Of a DNA stretch of 64,000 bases, positions 35,154 to 43,579 are shown in pieces. Every line of letters starts with the position of its first letter. Within the stretch, counting starts at the first letter, position 1. The position numbers and the translations under genes were made by a program. This DNA comes from Ruegeria lacuscaerulensis. Its GTDB lineage: Bacteria > Pseudomonadota > Alphaproteobacteria > Rhodobacterales > Rhodobacteraceae. Location: positions 124,001 to 188,000 of the forward strand of contig NZ_WQDY01000004.1 in NCBI RefSeq assembly GCF_013033355.1, in the 5' to 3' direction. The notes under the pieces were generated by a model. It was not told the DNA's origin and made no database searches. It was given only the letters and a program-made list of their open reading frames with translations.

Positions 35154-35847
35154 TGCGAAACGCGCTGGGGTTCCAGCCGCAGGCATACCCGTCTCCGTCC
35201 GGGTCCAACCCCTTACGGTCGCGCTGCGGGCCACCATTGGACAGGAACTCGATCTGTGCTTGATCCGCGGACGGGAATTTTGCGCAATTCCTTTGCGCCT
35301 TGGCCTGTAGGTTGAACCCTGCCCGACTATAGAGCTGCGTACCAACCGGATTTGAAGTGCTTAACGCGTATTGCACAATGTTGGGCTGTCCATCGGTGCC
35401 CCGCTGAGGGATCGCTGTTGGGGCAACCACCTCGTAGGTTTGACGATTCTGTTCGATCCGTGCCGCATCTGACTCGATGGTACGGCGGTCAGATACAGCC
35501 CCAAAATCCTGCTCATCCGAGATGGCGTTGTTGCTCGGAAGCTCTGTCGCAACCGGAGCGGTCAAAGGTGCACCAGAGGCAGAAGTACTAGCCAATGCCG
35601 CCGCAGTAGCAGAGGCCAGGTCTGCGTTGTCTCCCGATGGGGGTTGTGCTGTACCCGGCGCGCCAAGCGCCTGCTCTGACACGTCTACTGGGCCGACCAG
35701 AGGGTTGCCCGTGTAGCCTTGGCCAGCCAATTGGGCCTCACGCTGCGCCTGATAAGACGGTGTATTGAAGTCGGTCCCCTGGATCGGGGCCACCGTGTTG
35801 CAGGCGGCCACAAACCCGATTGCGGGGATCAGAAACGTAAATCGCAT
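35137..35847 (-). CDS. Lipoprotein with C-terminal excalibur domain
   Basis: The 236-residue protein starts MRFTFLIPAIGFVAACNT, giving lipoprotein Cys16. A long low-complexity stretch rich in Ala, Ser, Thr and Gln follows. The C-terminus is an excalibur domain with DPDGDGYACGWNPSAF, a short Ca2+-binding-like motif ending in a conserved Cys. It is probably anchored in the outer membrane or facing the periplasm. It overlaps the amidase gene by 17 bases, which suggests joint expression and a cell-wall role. Confidence 0.85.
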   Translation of the reverse strand: MRFTFLIPAIGFVAACNTVAPIQGTDFNTPSYQAQREAQLAGQGYTGNPLVGPVDVSEQALGAPGTAQPPSGDNADLASATAAALASTSASGAPLTAPVATELPSNNAISDEQDFGAVSDRRTIESDAARIEQNRQTYEVVAPTAIPQRGTDGQPNIVQYALSTSNPVGTQLYSRAGFNLQAKAQRNCAKFPSADQAQIEFLSNGGPQRDRKGLDPDGDGYACGWNPSAFRSAVNN

Positions 35848-35882
35848 CCGGCTGCTCCGTGTTGTCTTGCCTGCGCCCAGAC

Positions 35883-37370
35883 CTACCACCATTTGCCCGG
35901 CTTGGCCACAAACCCGGCGGCGTTTTCCAGCGCGTAGGCCGTGTTGAGCAGATCACCCTCTTCCCAAGGACGTCCGATCAACTGCAGACCCAACGGCAGA
36001 CCCTGTGCGTCCAGACCTGCCGGGACAGAGACACCGGGCAGGCCCGCAAGGTTCACTGTGACGGTGAAGACGTCGTTCAGATACATCTGCACCGGATCGG
36101 CTTCGGTCATCTCACCCAGCCCAAACGAGGCCGACGGGGTGGCGGGCGTCAGGATCGCGTCGACACCTGCGGCAAAGACGTCTTCGAAGTCTTTCTTGAT
36201 CAGGGTACGTACGCGGCGGGCGCGGTTGTAGTAGGCATCGTAGAAGCCCGCCGACAGCACATAGGTGCCGACCATCACGCGGCGCTGAACTTCGTGACCG
36301 AAGCCTTCAGCGCGAGTTTTCTCGTACATTTCGGTGATGCCATCGCCCTGCGCCAGCGTGGCGCGGCGGCCATAGCGGACGCCGTCATAGCGCGCCAGAT
36401 TCGAGGACGCCTCGGCCGGGGCAATCACGTAATAGGCAGGCAGCGCGTACTTGGTGTGCGGCAGCGAGATATCGACGATCTCGGCCCCAGCAGCTTTGAG
36501 CATCTCAGCGCCATCTGCCCAGAGCTTTTCGATCTCGGCCGGCATACCGTCCATACGGTATTCCTTAGGGATGCCGATTTTCTTGCCCTTGATGTCGCCG
36601 GTCAGCATCGCCTCAAAGTTCGGCACAGCCAATTCGGCGCTGGTGGAATCCTTGGGGTCATGGCCACACATGGTTTCCAGCATGATCGCCGCATCGCGCA
36701 CGTTCTTGGTCATAGGACCGGCCTGATCCAGCGAGGACGCAAAGGCCACAATGCCCCAGCGAGAGCAACGGCCGTAGGTCGGCTTGATGCCGGTGATGCC
36801 GGTAAACGCGGCGGGCTGACGGATCGAACCGCCAGTGTCGGTGCCGGTTGCGGCCAGACACAGGTCAGCCGCCACAGCAGACGCCGAGCCTCCCGACGAG
36901 CCGCCAGGTGTCAGTTGCGCGTCGTCATTGCCGCGCCGCCACGGGCTGACCGCGTTTCCGTAAACCGAGGTTTCGTTGGACGAGCCCATGGCGAATTCGT
37001 CCATGTTCAACTTGCCCAGCATAACAGCCCCGGCGTCGGCCAATTGCTGAGACACGGTGGATTCGTATTCGGGCTTGAAGCCTTCCAGAATCTTCGAGGC
37101 GGCCTGCGAAGGCACGCCTTTGGTGCAGAACAGATCCTTGATGCCGATCGGCAGACCGCACATGGCAGGCGCATCGCCTTCCTTGATCCGGGCATCCGCC
37201 GTCTTGGCGCGTTCCAGCGCGATCTCGGGCGTCTTGTGGACAAAAGCGTTCAGCGCGTCAGCGTCATCAATCGCTTTCAAGCAGGCTTCGGTAAGCTCGA
37301 CCGAGGTTACGTCACCCTTGCGCAGCGCGTCGCGGGCCTCGGCCAGGCCCAGTTTGTTCAGATCGCTCAT
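35883..37370 (-). CDS. gatA: Glutamyl-tRNA(Gln) amidotransferase subunit A
   Basis: The 495-residue amidase-signature enzyme supplies ammonia from glutamine to convert Glu-tRNA(Gln) to Gln-tRNA(Gln). The Ser-cisSer-Lys triad regions [26 protein letters not shown] and [16 protein letters not shown] are intact. It follows gatC by three bases; gatB is not in this window, as is common in Alphaproteobacteria. A large open frame on the opposite strand is an artefact of GC-rich codons. Confidence 0.97.
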   Translation of the reverse strand: MSDLNKLGLAEARDALRKGDVTSVELTEACLKAIDDADALNAFVHKTPEIALERAKTADARIKEGDAPAMCGLPIGIKDLFCTKGVPSQAASKILEGFKPEYESTVSQQLADAGAVMLGKLNMDEFAMGSSNETSVYGNAVSPWRRGNDDAQLTPGGSSGGSASAVAADLCLAATGTDTGGSIRQPAAFTGITGIKPTYGRCSRWGIVAFASSLDQAGPMTKNVRDAAIMLETMCGHDPKDSTSAELAVPNFEAMLTGDIKGKKIGIPKEYRMDGMPAEIEKLWADGAEMLKAAGAEIVDISLPHTKYALPAYYVIAPAEASSNLARYDGVRYGRRATLAQGDGITEMYEKTRAEGFGHEVQRRVMVGTYVLSAGFYDAYYNRARRVRTLIKKDFEDVFAAGVDAILTPATPSASFGLGEMTEADPVQMYLNDVFTVTVNLAGLPGVSVPAGLDAQGLPLGLQLIGRPWEEGDLLNTAYALENAAGFVAKPGKWW

Positions 37371-37373
37371 GTC

Positions 37374-37661
37374 TTACTCCACCACTTTGGGGACTGCGAA
37401 AAAGCCCTCGCGCGCGTCGGGGGCGTTGGCCAGAACCTTGTCCTGCTGGTTTCCGTCGGTGACCACATCCTCGCGCCGTTTCAGGCGCATCGGCTCGACC
37501 GAGACCATGGGCTCGACACCTTCAACATCTACTTCGTTCAGTTGCTCGATGAACCCAAGGATGGTGTTGAATTCGGATGCCAGCGCGGGTAGCGCGTCAT
37601 CCTCGACCTTGATCCGGGCCAGTTTGGCCACCTTGGCGGCTGTGCTTTGGTCAATCGACAT
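37374..37661 (-). CDS. gatC: Glutamyl-tRNA(Gln) amidotransferase subunit C
   Basis: The 95-residue protein has the GatC segments VAKLARIKVEDDALPALASEFNTILGFIEQLNEVDVEGVEP (seen in pieces) and the C-terminal AREGFFAVPKVVE. It wraps GatA and GatB to stabilise the amidotransferase. It is the first gene of gatC-gatA, with its ATG at 37661. Confidence 0.96.
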   Translation of the reverse strand: MSIDQSTAAKVAKLARIKVEDDALPALASEFNTILGFIEQLNEVDVEGVEPMVSVEPMRLKRREDVVTDGNQQDKVLANAPDAREGFFAVPKVVE

Positions 37662-37839
37662 CGGAAAACCTCATATGCGTTAGGTGGCGTTTACCTGTCT
37701 GCCGCCCCGGTCGCAAGAGCGGCAGGGGGCGGATTTACCCGCCTTTCGCCCAGGCGACCCAAGCCGACTGCAAATGAAGCATACTCGCCATGCAAAAAAA
37801 TAAACCGATTAGTTCACTTTGTCTCTTGAAAAACTAAAC

Positions 37840-37850
37840 TGAACTGTTCA
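37840..37850. promoter_or_regulatory. Palindrome upstream of a small secreted-protein gene
   Basis: TGAAC-T-GTTCA is an 11-base perfect dyad in an AT-rich segment 38 bases before the ATG at 37888. Its position suits a repressor of the TetR or a similar family. No promoter boxes with good spacing are clear, so the role is inferred from position. Confidence 0.35.
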
Positions 37851-37887
37851 TTTCATACTCACGGAAACGCACAATCGGAGTAAGACG

Positions 37888-38046
37888 ATGAAAACGTTCA
37901 TGACCGCCCTTGTATTGACCTCGACCCTTCTGGCAGCGCAGGCACAGGCATTCGGGCCGACCATGGGCAGCCTGACCCGCGACCTGACCTTCCCCGAAAC
38001 GGTCTCGGAACCTGTCTCTCAAGATAAAACGAAGGTCGGTAAGTGA
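37888..38046 (+). CDS. Small secreted protein, 52 residues
   Basis: The gene encodes MKTFMTALVLTSTLLAAQAQA, a signal peptide with cleavage after AQA, then a mature peptide of about 31 residues (FGPTMGSLTRDLTFPE and a polar C-terminus ending KVGK). GGAG lies seven bases before the ATG and a strong terminator follows within 20 bases, so this is a compact stand-alone transcription unit. I recognise no family. It would be periplasmic. Confidence 0.72.
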   Translation: MKTFMTALVLTSTLLAAQAQAFGPTMGSLTRDLTFPETVSEPVSQDKTKVGK

Positions 38047-38061
38047 TGTGACCCCCTTCGT

Positions 38062-38097
38062 CCGGGTCGGGTCCTCCTCTCCCCGACCCGGATTTTA
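38062..38097 (+). terminator. Rho-independent terminator after the small secreted-protein gene
   Basis: CCGGGTCGGG (38062-38071) and CCCGACCCGG (38082-38091) form a perfect ten-base stem with a ten-base loop, followed by ATTTTAT. Confidence 0.88.
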
Positions 38098-38171
38098 TAC
38101 AATCGCCTGCTGCGCTTAATCTGATGACACGCTAGGATGGACACAAAGTCAGCCATTCGACGGAGCACAAG

Positions 38172-38735
38172 ATGAACCCGCGCAAACAAGCAGTTCTGGA
38201 CGCGATTGACGCGGCCAACGCACAAGACCCCAATCTGGAAGATGGCCAACCTGCCGCCCTGCTATACGGTCAGCGCATGACCGCCGAGTTGGACCGGCTG
38301 TTCCCAAACGCCTCGGACCCACTGCAAATCGCGGCGCGCGGTCAGCATGTGGAACGTTGGAAGCTTGCGCGCAGCGAATACCCCGAAGGGCGTGCGGGCT
38401 ATCTGGCATGGCGCAAAGCGCAAGCGGTTCATCACGCCGAAGTCGTCGCCGGGTTGATGGAGCTTAGTGAATATGGCGCCGGCGACATCGAAGCGGCTGA
38501 GCGAATGCTGCGCAAACAGGGCATCAAGCGCGACGACGAAGTTCAGGCGCTGGAAGATGTGATCTGTTTCGTGTTTCTAAAGTGGTATTTTGCACCCTTC
38601 GCCGCAAAGCACTCTGCCGAGAAAATCCAAGGCATCGTCGAAAAGACCGCCCGCAAAATGTCTGACGAGGGTCGCACGCGGGTATTGAAGGAATTTGACC
38701 TACCCAAAGAGCTTGCCGCCGCTTTCGAAAACTAA
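38172..38735 (+). CDS. DUF4202 family protein
   Basis: The 187-residue soluble protein contains ARGQHVERWKLARSEYPEGRAGYLAWRKAQAVHHAEV in pieces and FVFLKWYFAPFAAKHSAEKIQGIVEKT, the conserved blocks of DUF4202. The recurrent His and Asp/Glu residues resemble HD-type helical metal proteins, but no function is proven. A CGGAGC site precedes the ATG. Its last four bases overlap the convergent ceramidase-like gene. Confidence 0.88.
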   Translation: MNPRKQAVLDAIDAANAQDPNLEDGQPAALLYGQRMTAELDRLFPNASDPLQIAARGQHVERWKLARSEYPEGRAGYLAWRKAQAVHHAEVVAGLMELSEYGAGDIEAAERMLRKQGIKRDDEVQALEDVICFVFLKWYFAPFAAKHSAEKIQGIVEKTARKMSDEGRTRVLKEFDLPKELAAAFEN

Positions 38736-39382
38736 CGCAGACGTATCATGTGCCTGCGATAGACCTCGATCATCCAGCCCAGCATGGTCGCATTCAGGAT
38801 GTGCCACATGAAATGTGTACCCAACGGCAGATGGCCGCAGATCGGTTCATCCAGCGCCCGGAATGTAATTGAGGCGATCAGGATTATCGCGCCGATGGCC
38901 AGCCCTTTGGCTGTATCTGGAACGCGCGTGCGCAACAAGAAGGCGTAGATCAGGATTAGCGACGGGACCGGCGCATAGGCCGCCGACCCGCCGAGACCCG
39001 GCACGAGTTGGAACACAGGTATGGTCGCGGCTGCATATGGGATAAACAACGCCGTAACGATGGCGGCAAAAAGCGGCCGAATCTGCCAGACATCACGGTT
39101 GATCGCGAAAATGTAGACCAGAATATACAGCAGGATAGGCGCGACATCCGCCAGCGCCGCCCAGACCTGTGCATGTGTGTGGAACAGATAGCTGCCCACG
39201 CCGATCGCAGCCAGAATCGCCACCAGGGCTACGGCCAGCGGCATCCCCTGCCCCCGAACGCGCATCCACATAATCAACGCGGCAACCAGAAAGGCCGCGT
39301 TCGTGACCGCATTTATCGGCTCGGCCCAATAAGCGGGCGACAACCGTTCGCAATACCCGTCAATTTCCTGAAACCAGTCCAT
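38732..39382 (-). CDS. Ceramidase-like (CREST family) membrane protein
   Basis: The 216-residue protein has seven hydrophobic segments and the CREST residues: Glu in YWAEPINAVTNAAF, Ser and His in GSYLFHTHAQ, and the late histidines of GTHFMWHILNA. These form a zinc site in alkaline ceramidases, which cleave ceramide amide bonds. A bacterial substrate is unknown and could be another lipid amide. It is tail to tail with the DUF4202 gene. Confidence 0.87.
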   Translation of the reverse strand: MDWFQEIDGYCERLSPAYWAEPINAVTNAAFLVAALIMWMRVRGQGMPLAVALVAILAAIGVGSYLFHTHAQVWAALADVAPILLYILVYIFAINRDVWQIRPLFAAIVTALFIPYAAATIPVFQLVPGLGGSAAYAPVPSLILIYAFLLRTRVPDTAKGLAIGAIILIASITFRALDEPICGHLPLGTHFMWHILNATMLGWMIEVYRRHMIRLR

Positions 39383-39441
39383 GAATTTTTACATAGCCGA
39401 TGCTAGGTTGAAGCCAACAGACTGATTGGGAGGTTTTTTTC

Positions 39442-40134
39442 ATGAATATCATCTGGCTGGGTCACGGCAGCTTTCGCATCGAGACCGAAGGGCAAGTGTT
39501 GCTGATCGACCCGTGGCTGACCGGAAACCCGGTTTTGCCCGAAGACCAGCACGACGCAGCCCTTGAGGGGGCAAACCACATCCTGTTGACGCACACACAT
39601 TTCGACCATGTCGCGGATGTTGTGTCACTGGCCAAGCACCTTAAGGTTCCAGTCGTCGGCCAATACGATTTGATGGGGTATTGGAGCGAATCCGAAGGGA
39701 TCGAAACCGTGGGCTTCAACAAAGGTGGCACGGTAAACCTGAACGGCGTGATGGTGTCGATGGTTCCCGCGTCGCACAGCTCAACCTTCTCTACGCCCGA
39801 TGGTTTGCGCACCGGTGGCAGCGAAGTCGGGTTCATGATCGCGGGTGATGGGCACATGCTATATGTGTCTGGGGATACGGACATAATGGCCGACATGGAC
39901 TGGATGGGCGACTACTATAAACCCGATATCGGCATCCTGTCGGCAGGCGGGCATTTCACCATGGATATGAAGGGGGCTGCATACGCTGCCAAGCGGTATT
40001 TCAAATTCAAAACCGTGGTTCCATGCCACTACAAAACATTCCCGATCCTGGAACAATCCGCGCAAACGCTGATCGACAGGCTGCCGGGCCTAGATGTGAT
40101 CGAGCCCGTGGTGATGCAACCGATCAAACTATAG
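39442..40134 (+). CDS. UPF0173 metal-dependent hydrolase
   Basis: The 230-residue metallo-beta-lactamase-fold enzyme has the HxHxDH motif in LLTHTHFDHVADV, the strand start WLGHGSFRIE, the YVSGDTDI metal Asp segment and the late VVPCHYKTFPIL. Such UPF0173 proteins are cytoplasmic hydrolases of unknown substrate. GGGAGG lies upstream of the ATG. The cyclase gene follows after seven bases, so they are probably co-transcribed. Confidence 0.92.
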   Translation: MNIIWLGHGSFRIETEGQVLLIDPWLTGNPVLPEDQHDAALEGANHILLTHTHFDHVADVVSLAKHLKVPVVGQYDLMGYWSESEGIETVGFNKGGTVNLNGVMVSMVPASHSSTFSTPDGLRTGGSEVGFMIAGDGHMLYVSGDTDIMADMDWMGDYYKPDIGILSAGGHFTMDMKGAAYAAKRYFKFKTVVPCHYKTFPILEQSAQTLIDRLPGLDVIEPVVMQPIKL

Positions 40135-40141
40135 CGCACGA

Positions 40142-41119
40142 ATGAGCCAAGGCATCGTTCCATCCCCCGAATTGATCGCCGTTGTCAGACGGTGGAACGA
40201 CGCCGTACGCCTCAAGGACCGCGCGACCTTGGTCAACATGCTCTCGTCTTCTGAGCATCTGCGGTATCAGGGATCAGCGGAAAACGAGGAGTGGTCGGGG
40301 CAGGTTTTTCGCCGAGGGTTTGCCGATCACACGAAAGAAATCCCCGACTTTGAGTGGGATGAACACTCGCTGGAAGCGTTTGAATGCGGCAACGCGGGCT
40401 GGGCGCATTGCACCGCGACATTGACCTTTGCCTCGAATGGAAAGTCTGCATTTCACCGGTTTACATTTGTTTTGCATCTTGAGGACGGCGTCTGGAAAGT
40501 CGTGCAGGCGCATGTGTCCAATCCCACCTCGAACATGGAAAAAATCGGGATCGAGCACACTGCGCTGAACGCCCTGATCGACGCAGCGCGTCACGAATTT
40601 CAACATGACCAGACCGAAGGCACCGCTTCGGTCATGTTTACTGACATCGCGAATTCGTCGGTGATCACCCGGCGATTGGGTGATCGCAGATGGGCAGAGG
40701 TTATTGCGGACCATTTTGCCCTGACCTCGCAGATGATCGAGGCGAATCGCGGCCGGATGATCAAATCGCTTGGAGACGGAACCATGTCGATTTTCGCCTC
40801 TCCTCAAAACGCGTTAAGGGCGGCGATCGAAATCCAGAGCCGAAACGCGGCAGCAGCTTCCGACGCCCCATTTGGGCTGCGGATCGGCATTCACACCGGA
40901 GATGTCATACAGCGGAACGAGGATTTTTTCGGATCGGTCGTCAACAAGGCAGCCCGTGTCACCGATATCAGCGGGCCAAACGAAATTCACGTCACCGACG
41001 TAACGCGCCTTTTGGTCGGGGCAGAGGATAACTTGGTATTCAGACCACCTGCGTCAGTCTCGTTGAAAGGATTCGGCGGGCAGCAAGTTGTCTATCAACT
41101 GGATTGGTCTGCGAATTGA
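40142..41119 (+). CDS. NTF2-like domain fused to a class III adenylate/guanylate cyclase
   Basis: Residues about 8-130 form an NTF2/SnoaL-like fold (VRRWNDAVRLKDRATLVNML, FVLHLEDGVWKVVQAHVS). Residues about 160-325 are a class III cyclase domain. Metal-binding Asp168 (MFTDIANSS) and Asp212 (KSLGDGTM) are present, as are Lys208 and the transition-state pair Asn268/Arg272 in VVNKAAR, so it should be active. It lacks membrane segments. The N-terminal domain could be a small-molecule or light-independent sensor. It follows the UPF0173 gene by seven bases. Confidence 0.88.
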   Translation: MSQGIVPSPELIAVVRRWNDAVRLKDRATLVNMLSSSEHLRYQGSAENEEWSGQVFRRGFADHTKEIPDFEWDEHSLEAFECGNAGWAHCTATLTFASNGKSAFHRFTFVLHLEDGVWKVVQAHVSNPTSNMEKIGIEHTALNALIDAARHEFQHDQTEGTASVMFTDIANSSVITRRLGDRRWAEVIADHFALTSQMIEANRGRMIKSLGDGTMSIFASPQNALRAAIEIQSRNAAAASDAPFGLRIGIHTGDVIQRNEDFFGSVVNKAARVTDISGPNEIHVTDVTRLLVGAEDNLVFRPPASVSLKGFGGQQVVYQLDWSAN

Positions 41120-41132
41120 AGCAAAGACCAAG

Positions 41133-41588
41133 TTACTTTTGCTCTCTTTTTTCAGCAAAAAACCGGCGCAACAGATCTTCACACTCGGCCGCAGCAATAC
41201 CATCGTAAACCTCGGGCGCGTGATGCGCCTGAGGGTGCGAGAACACCCGCGCCCCATGGGCCACCCCGCCCGATTTCGGATCGGCTGCGCCATAATAAAC
41301 GCGCCGGATACGCGCCGCAGCCAGAGCAGCGGCGCACATCGCGCAAGGCTCCAGCGTCACATAGAGGTCATGATCGGGCAGCCTCTCGGACCCTACCTCA
41401 GCACAAGCCGCGCGTAGGGCCAGAATCTCGGCATGTGCAGTCGGGTCATTCAGTTCTCGTGTTCGGTTGCCCGCCACGGCCACCACGCGGTCGCCCCGCA
41501 CGATGACAGCGCCCACCGGAACCTCTCCGCGGTCAGCTGCTGCGCGGGCCTGTTCCAGCGCGATGTTCATAAAGGACTTGAAAGTCAT
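41133..41588 (-). CDS. tadA: tRNA-specific adenosine deaminase
   Basis: The 151-residue deaminase converts the wobble adenosine of tRNA-Arg(ACG) to inosine. Zinc ligands are His52 and the catalytic Glu54 in AHAEI, with Cys82 and Cys85 in PCAMC. VPVGAVIV and IRRVYYGAADPKSGG are typical TadA segments. It is divergent from the pseudouridine synthase gene with very little space between them. Confidence 0.95.
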   Translation of the reverse strand: MTFKSFMNIALEQARAAADRGEVPVGAVIVRGDRVVAVAGNRTRELNDPTAHAEILALRAACAEVGSERLPDHDLYVTLEPCAMCAAALAAARIRRVYYGAADPKSGGVAHGARVFSHPQAHHAPEVYDGIAAAECEDLLRRFFAEKREQK

Positions 41589-41649
41589 GCCTCTGACTGC
41601 ATCAGAAACCTGTCTTTCGCAAGGCGGCGGGATGCGCTATGGGCTGCGG

Positions 41650-42459
41650 ATGACCAAAACCCCTCCTCCCGGCGACCGGATCGCCAAAGTGCTTGCCCGC
41701 GCGGGCGTCGCCTCGCGCCGTGAAGCCGAACGCATGATCGAAGCTGGTCGTGTGACCGTGAATGGCAAGCCCATCACCAGCCCCGCCCTGAACGTCACCG
41801 GCAAAGACAGGATCACAGTTGACGGCAAGCCGGTGTCCGAACCGGAACCGTCGCGCTTGTGGTTGTATCACAAGCCCCCCGGTCTGGTGACTACGACGCG
41901 GGACGAAAAGGGCCGCGCGACGATCTTCGACAACCTGCCCGAGGACATGCCCCGAGTCATGAGCGTCGGGCGGCTGGACCTAAATTCCGAAGGGTTGCTG
42001 CTGTTGACCAATGACGGCGGCATCAAGCGCAAACTGGAGCTGCCCTCGACCGGATGGCTGCGCAAGTACCGCGTGCGGGTGAATGGCCGCCCCAAGGACG
42101 AGGATTTTGCCCCCTTGCGCAAAGGGCTGGTTATTGAAGGCGAGCGGTTTTTACCCATGGACGTCTCGCTGGACCGTCAACAGGGCGCGAACGCATGGCT
42201 GACCATCGGCTTGCGCGAAGGCAAGAACCGCGAAATTCGCCGCGCGATGGAGGATATCGGTTACGCCGTGAACCGCCTGTTGCGTGTGTCTTACGGGCCG
42301 TTTCAACTGGGCAGCCTGAAGCCCGGCGAGGTCGAAGAAATTCGTCGCCGCGTGATGCGCGACCAATTGGGTTTGGACGCGGCCCCGGAAGCGCAAGCCA
42401 AACCCAAGGCTCGACCGCAAAGAAAACGGGCACCGATCGGCAAGAAACCTCGCAAGTGA
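41650..42459 (+). CDS. rluB: Pseudouridine synthase, RluB/RsuA family
   Basis: The protein of about 269 residues has an N-terminal S4 RNA-binding domain (RIAKVLARAGVASRREAERMIEAGRVTVNG, in pieces) and the catalytic VGRLDLNSEGLLLLTNDG with the nucleophilic Asp. REGKNREIRRAM marks the RluB/E/F group that modifies 23S rRNA. A basic tail rich in Lys, Arg and Pro follows. The ATG at 41650 matches the domain start; ATG 41632 with AAGG upstream is an alternative adding six residues. Confidence 0.92.
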   Translation: MTKTPPPGDRIAKVLARAGVASRREAERMIEAGRVTVNGKPITSPALNVTGKDRITVDGKPVSEPEPSRLWLYHKPPGLVTTTRDEKGRATIFDNLPEDMPRVMSVGRLDLNSEGLLLLTNDGGIKRKLELPSTGWLRKYRVRVNGRPKDEDFAPLRKGLVIEGERFLPMDVSLDRQQGANAWLTIGLREGKNREIRRAMEDIGYAVNRLLRVSYGPFQLGSLKPGEVEEIRRRVMRDQLGLDAAPEAQAKPKARPQRKRAPIGKKPRK

Positions 42460-42540
42460 CGCGGGTTAGGCAACCTTCCCCCTAGCGTACACGCCCCTCA
42501 TGCCCTAAATTTTACGTGAGGATCGTCTTTGGGGGGCATC

Positions 42541-42630
42541 ATGTCCGGAACCGGAGTGCAGAAACTGGCCTACGCGGCCCTGGTGGTGCTGTTGTTTGGC
42601 GTTTGCACCGGCCTTCTGGGGGGCTTGTAG
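42541..42630 (+). CDS. Small membrane protein, 29 residues
   Basis: ATG at 42541 to TAG at 42628-42630 encodes MSGTGVQKLAYAALVVLLF and then GVCTGLLGGL, a single hydrophobic helix. GGGGGG lies about six bases before the ATG. The stop is five bases before the XpaC-like start at 42635, so it begins the cluster and may be translationally coupled. It overlaps no other real gene. It could be a membrane partner or a leader. No family is known to me. Confidence 0.6.
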   Translation: MSGTGVQKLAYAALVVLLFGVCTGLLGGL

Positions 42631-42634
42631 ACGC

Positions 42635-43549
42635 ATGGCCAAACGCTATGGCGGAAAATATAGCCCACACGGTGAAGCCGACCCGACCGAACAGCCGTCG
42701 CGTGGTCAGTTCGATGGCGTCCGGGTAGAACCTGCTGGTGCCCGCGCCAACATTCTGTTCATCCCTCCCATACCATTGGTGTTTCTGTCGCTGAACGATG
42801 GCGCACTTGGCATGACCATTGGCCTGATTGCAGCGGCGCTGCTGACCGGCGCGGCGTTTCTTCTGCGCGAGGGTCTGCGCGCCGAAGCGGCTTATAACAC
42901 CCGTCGAACGGCGCGACGGCCCGCTATTCCGCGCAAGATCTTTGCCAGTGTTCTCACGGGGCTTGGTACGGCGTTGGCGTCTTACAGAGTGGAATTTCTG
43001 GACGCAGCAGCGGCGTCAGACGCCGGCATCATCGCGCCTGTTCTGTTTGGCCTAGCAGCCGCGGCGCTGCATTCCGTGTCTTTCGGACTGGATCCGATGA
43101 AAGACAAGGGAATGGAGGGCATCGATACCTTTCAACAGGACCGCGTGGCCCGCGTGATCGAAGATGCCGAGACCCATCTGGCCGAGATGACGGATGCAAT
43201 CAAACGCGCAGGCGACCGACAGATCGAGGCTCGCGTTGAACGATTTCAGGACACTGCGCGCGAATTATTTCGTACGGTCGAAGAGGACCCGCGCGATCTC
43301 GCGGGGGCGCGCAAATACCTGACCGTCTATCTGCAAGGTGCACGTGATGCGACCGTCAAATTCTCGGATGTCTATGCCCGCACGCGGGACGCACAAGCCC
43401 TTGCCGGTTACTCGGAATTGCTAGACGATTTGGAGCAGAATTTCGCGGCTCGAACCCGCAAGATGCTATTGGATGACCGCAGTGATCTGACGGTTGAAAT
43501 TGACGTGTTGCGCGAACGGTTGCAGCGCGAAGGCGTCCGGTTGGACTGA
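42635..43549 (+). CDS. XpaC-like 5-bromo-4-chloroindolyl phosphate hydrolysis protein
   Basis: The 304-residue protein has a polar N-terminus, two to four membrane segments (about residues 39-77 and 102-150) and a long C-terminal charged helical region (FQQDRVARVIEDAETHLAEMTDAIKRAGD, in pieces) matching the XpaC family. XpaC genes pair with telA genes in several bacteria; the name comes from an old phosphatase screen and is not a proven activity. The ATG at 42635 fits the TM start. TelA follows after 30 bases. Confidence 0.85.
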   Translation: MAKRYGGKYSPHGEADPTEQPSRGQFDGVRVEPAGARANILFIPPIPLVFLSLNDGALGMTIGLIAAALLTGAAFLLREGLRAEAAYNTRRTARRPAIPRKIFASVLTGLGTALASYRVEFLDAAAASDAGIIAPVLFGLAAAALHSVSFGLDPMKDKGMEGIDTFQQDRVARVIEDAETHLAEMTDAIKRAGDRQIEARVERFQDTARELFRTVEEDPRDLAGARKYLTVYLQGARDATVKFSDVYARTRDAQALAGYSELLDDLEQNFAARTRKMLLDDRSDLTVEIDVLRERLQREGVRLD

Positions 43550-43579
43550 CCGGCCACTATTGCAAGAGAGGATTTCCCC

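Noticed and set aside
35859..37592. 577-residue open frame antisense to gatA and gatC
   Set aside because: The conserved amidase motifs are on the other strand; this frame is Gly/Arg/His-rich with no domain and its length reflects high GC content.
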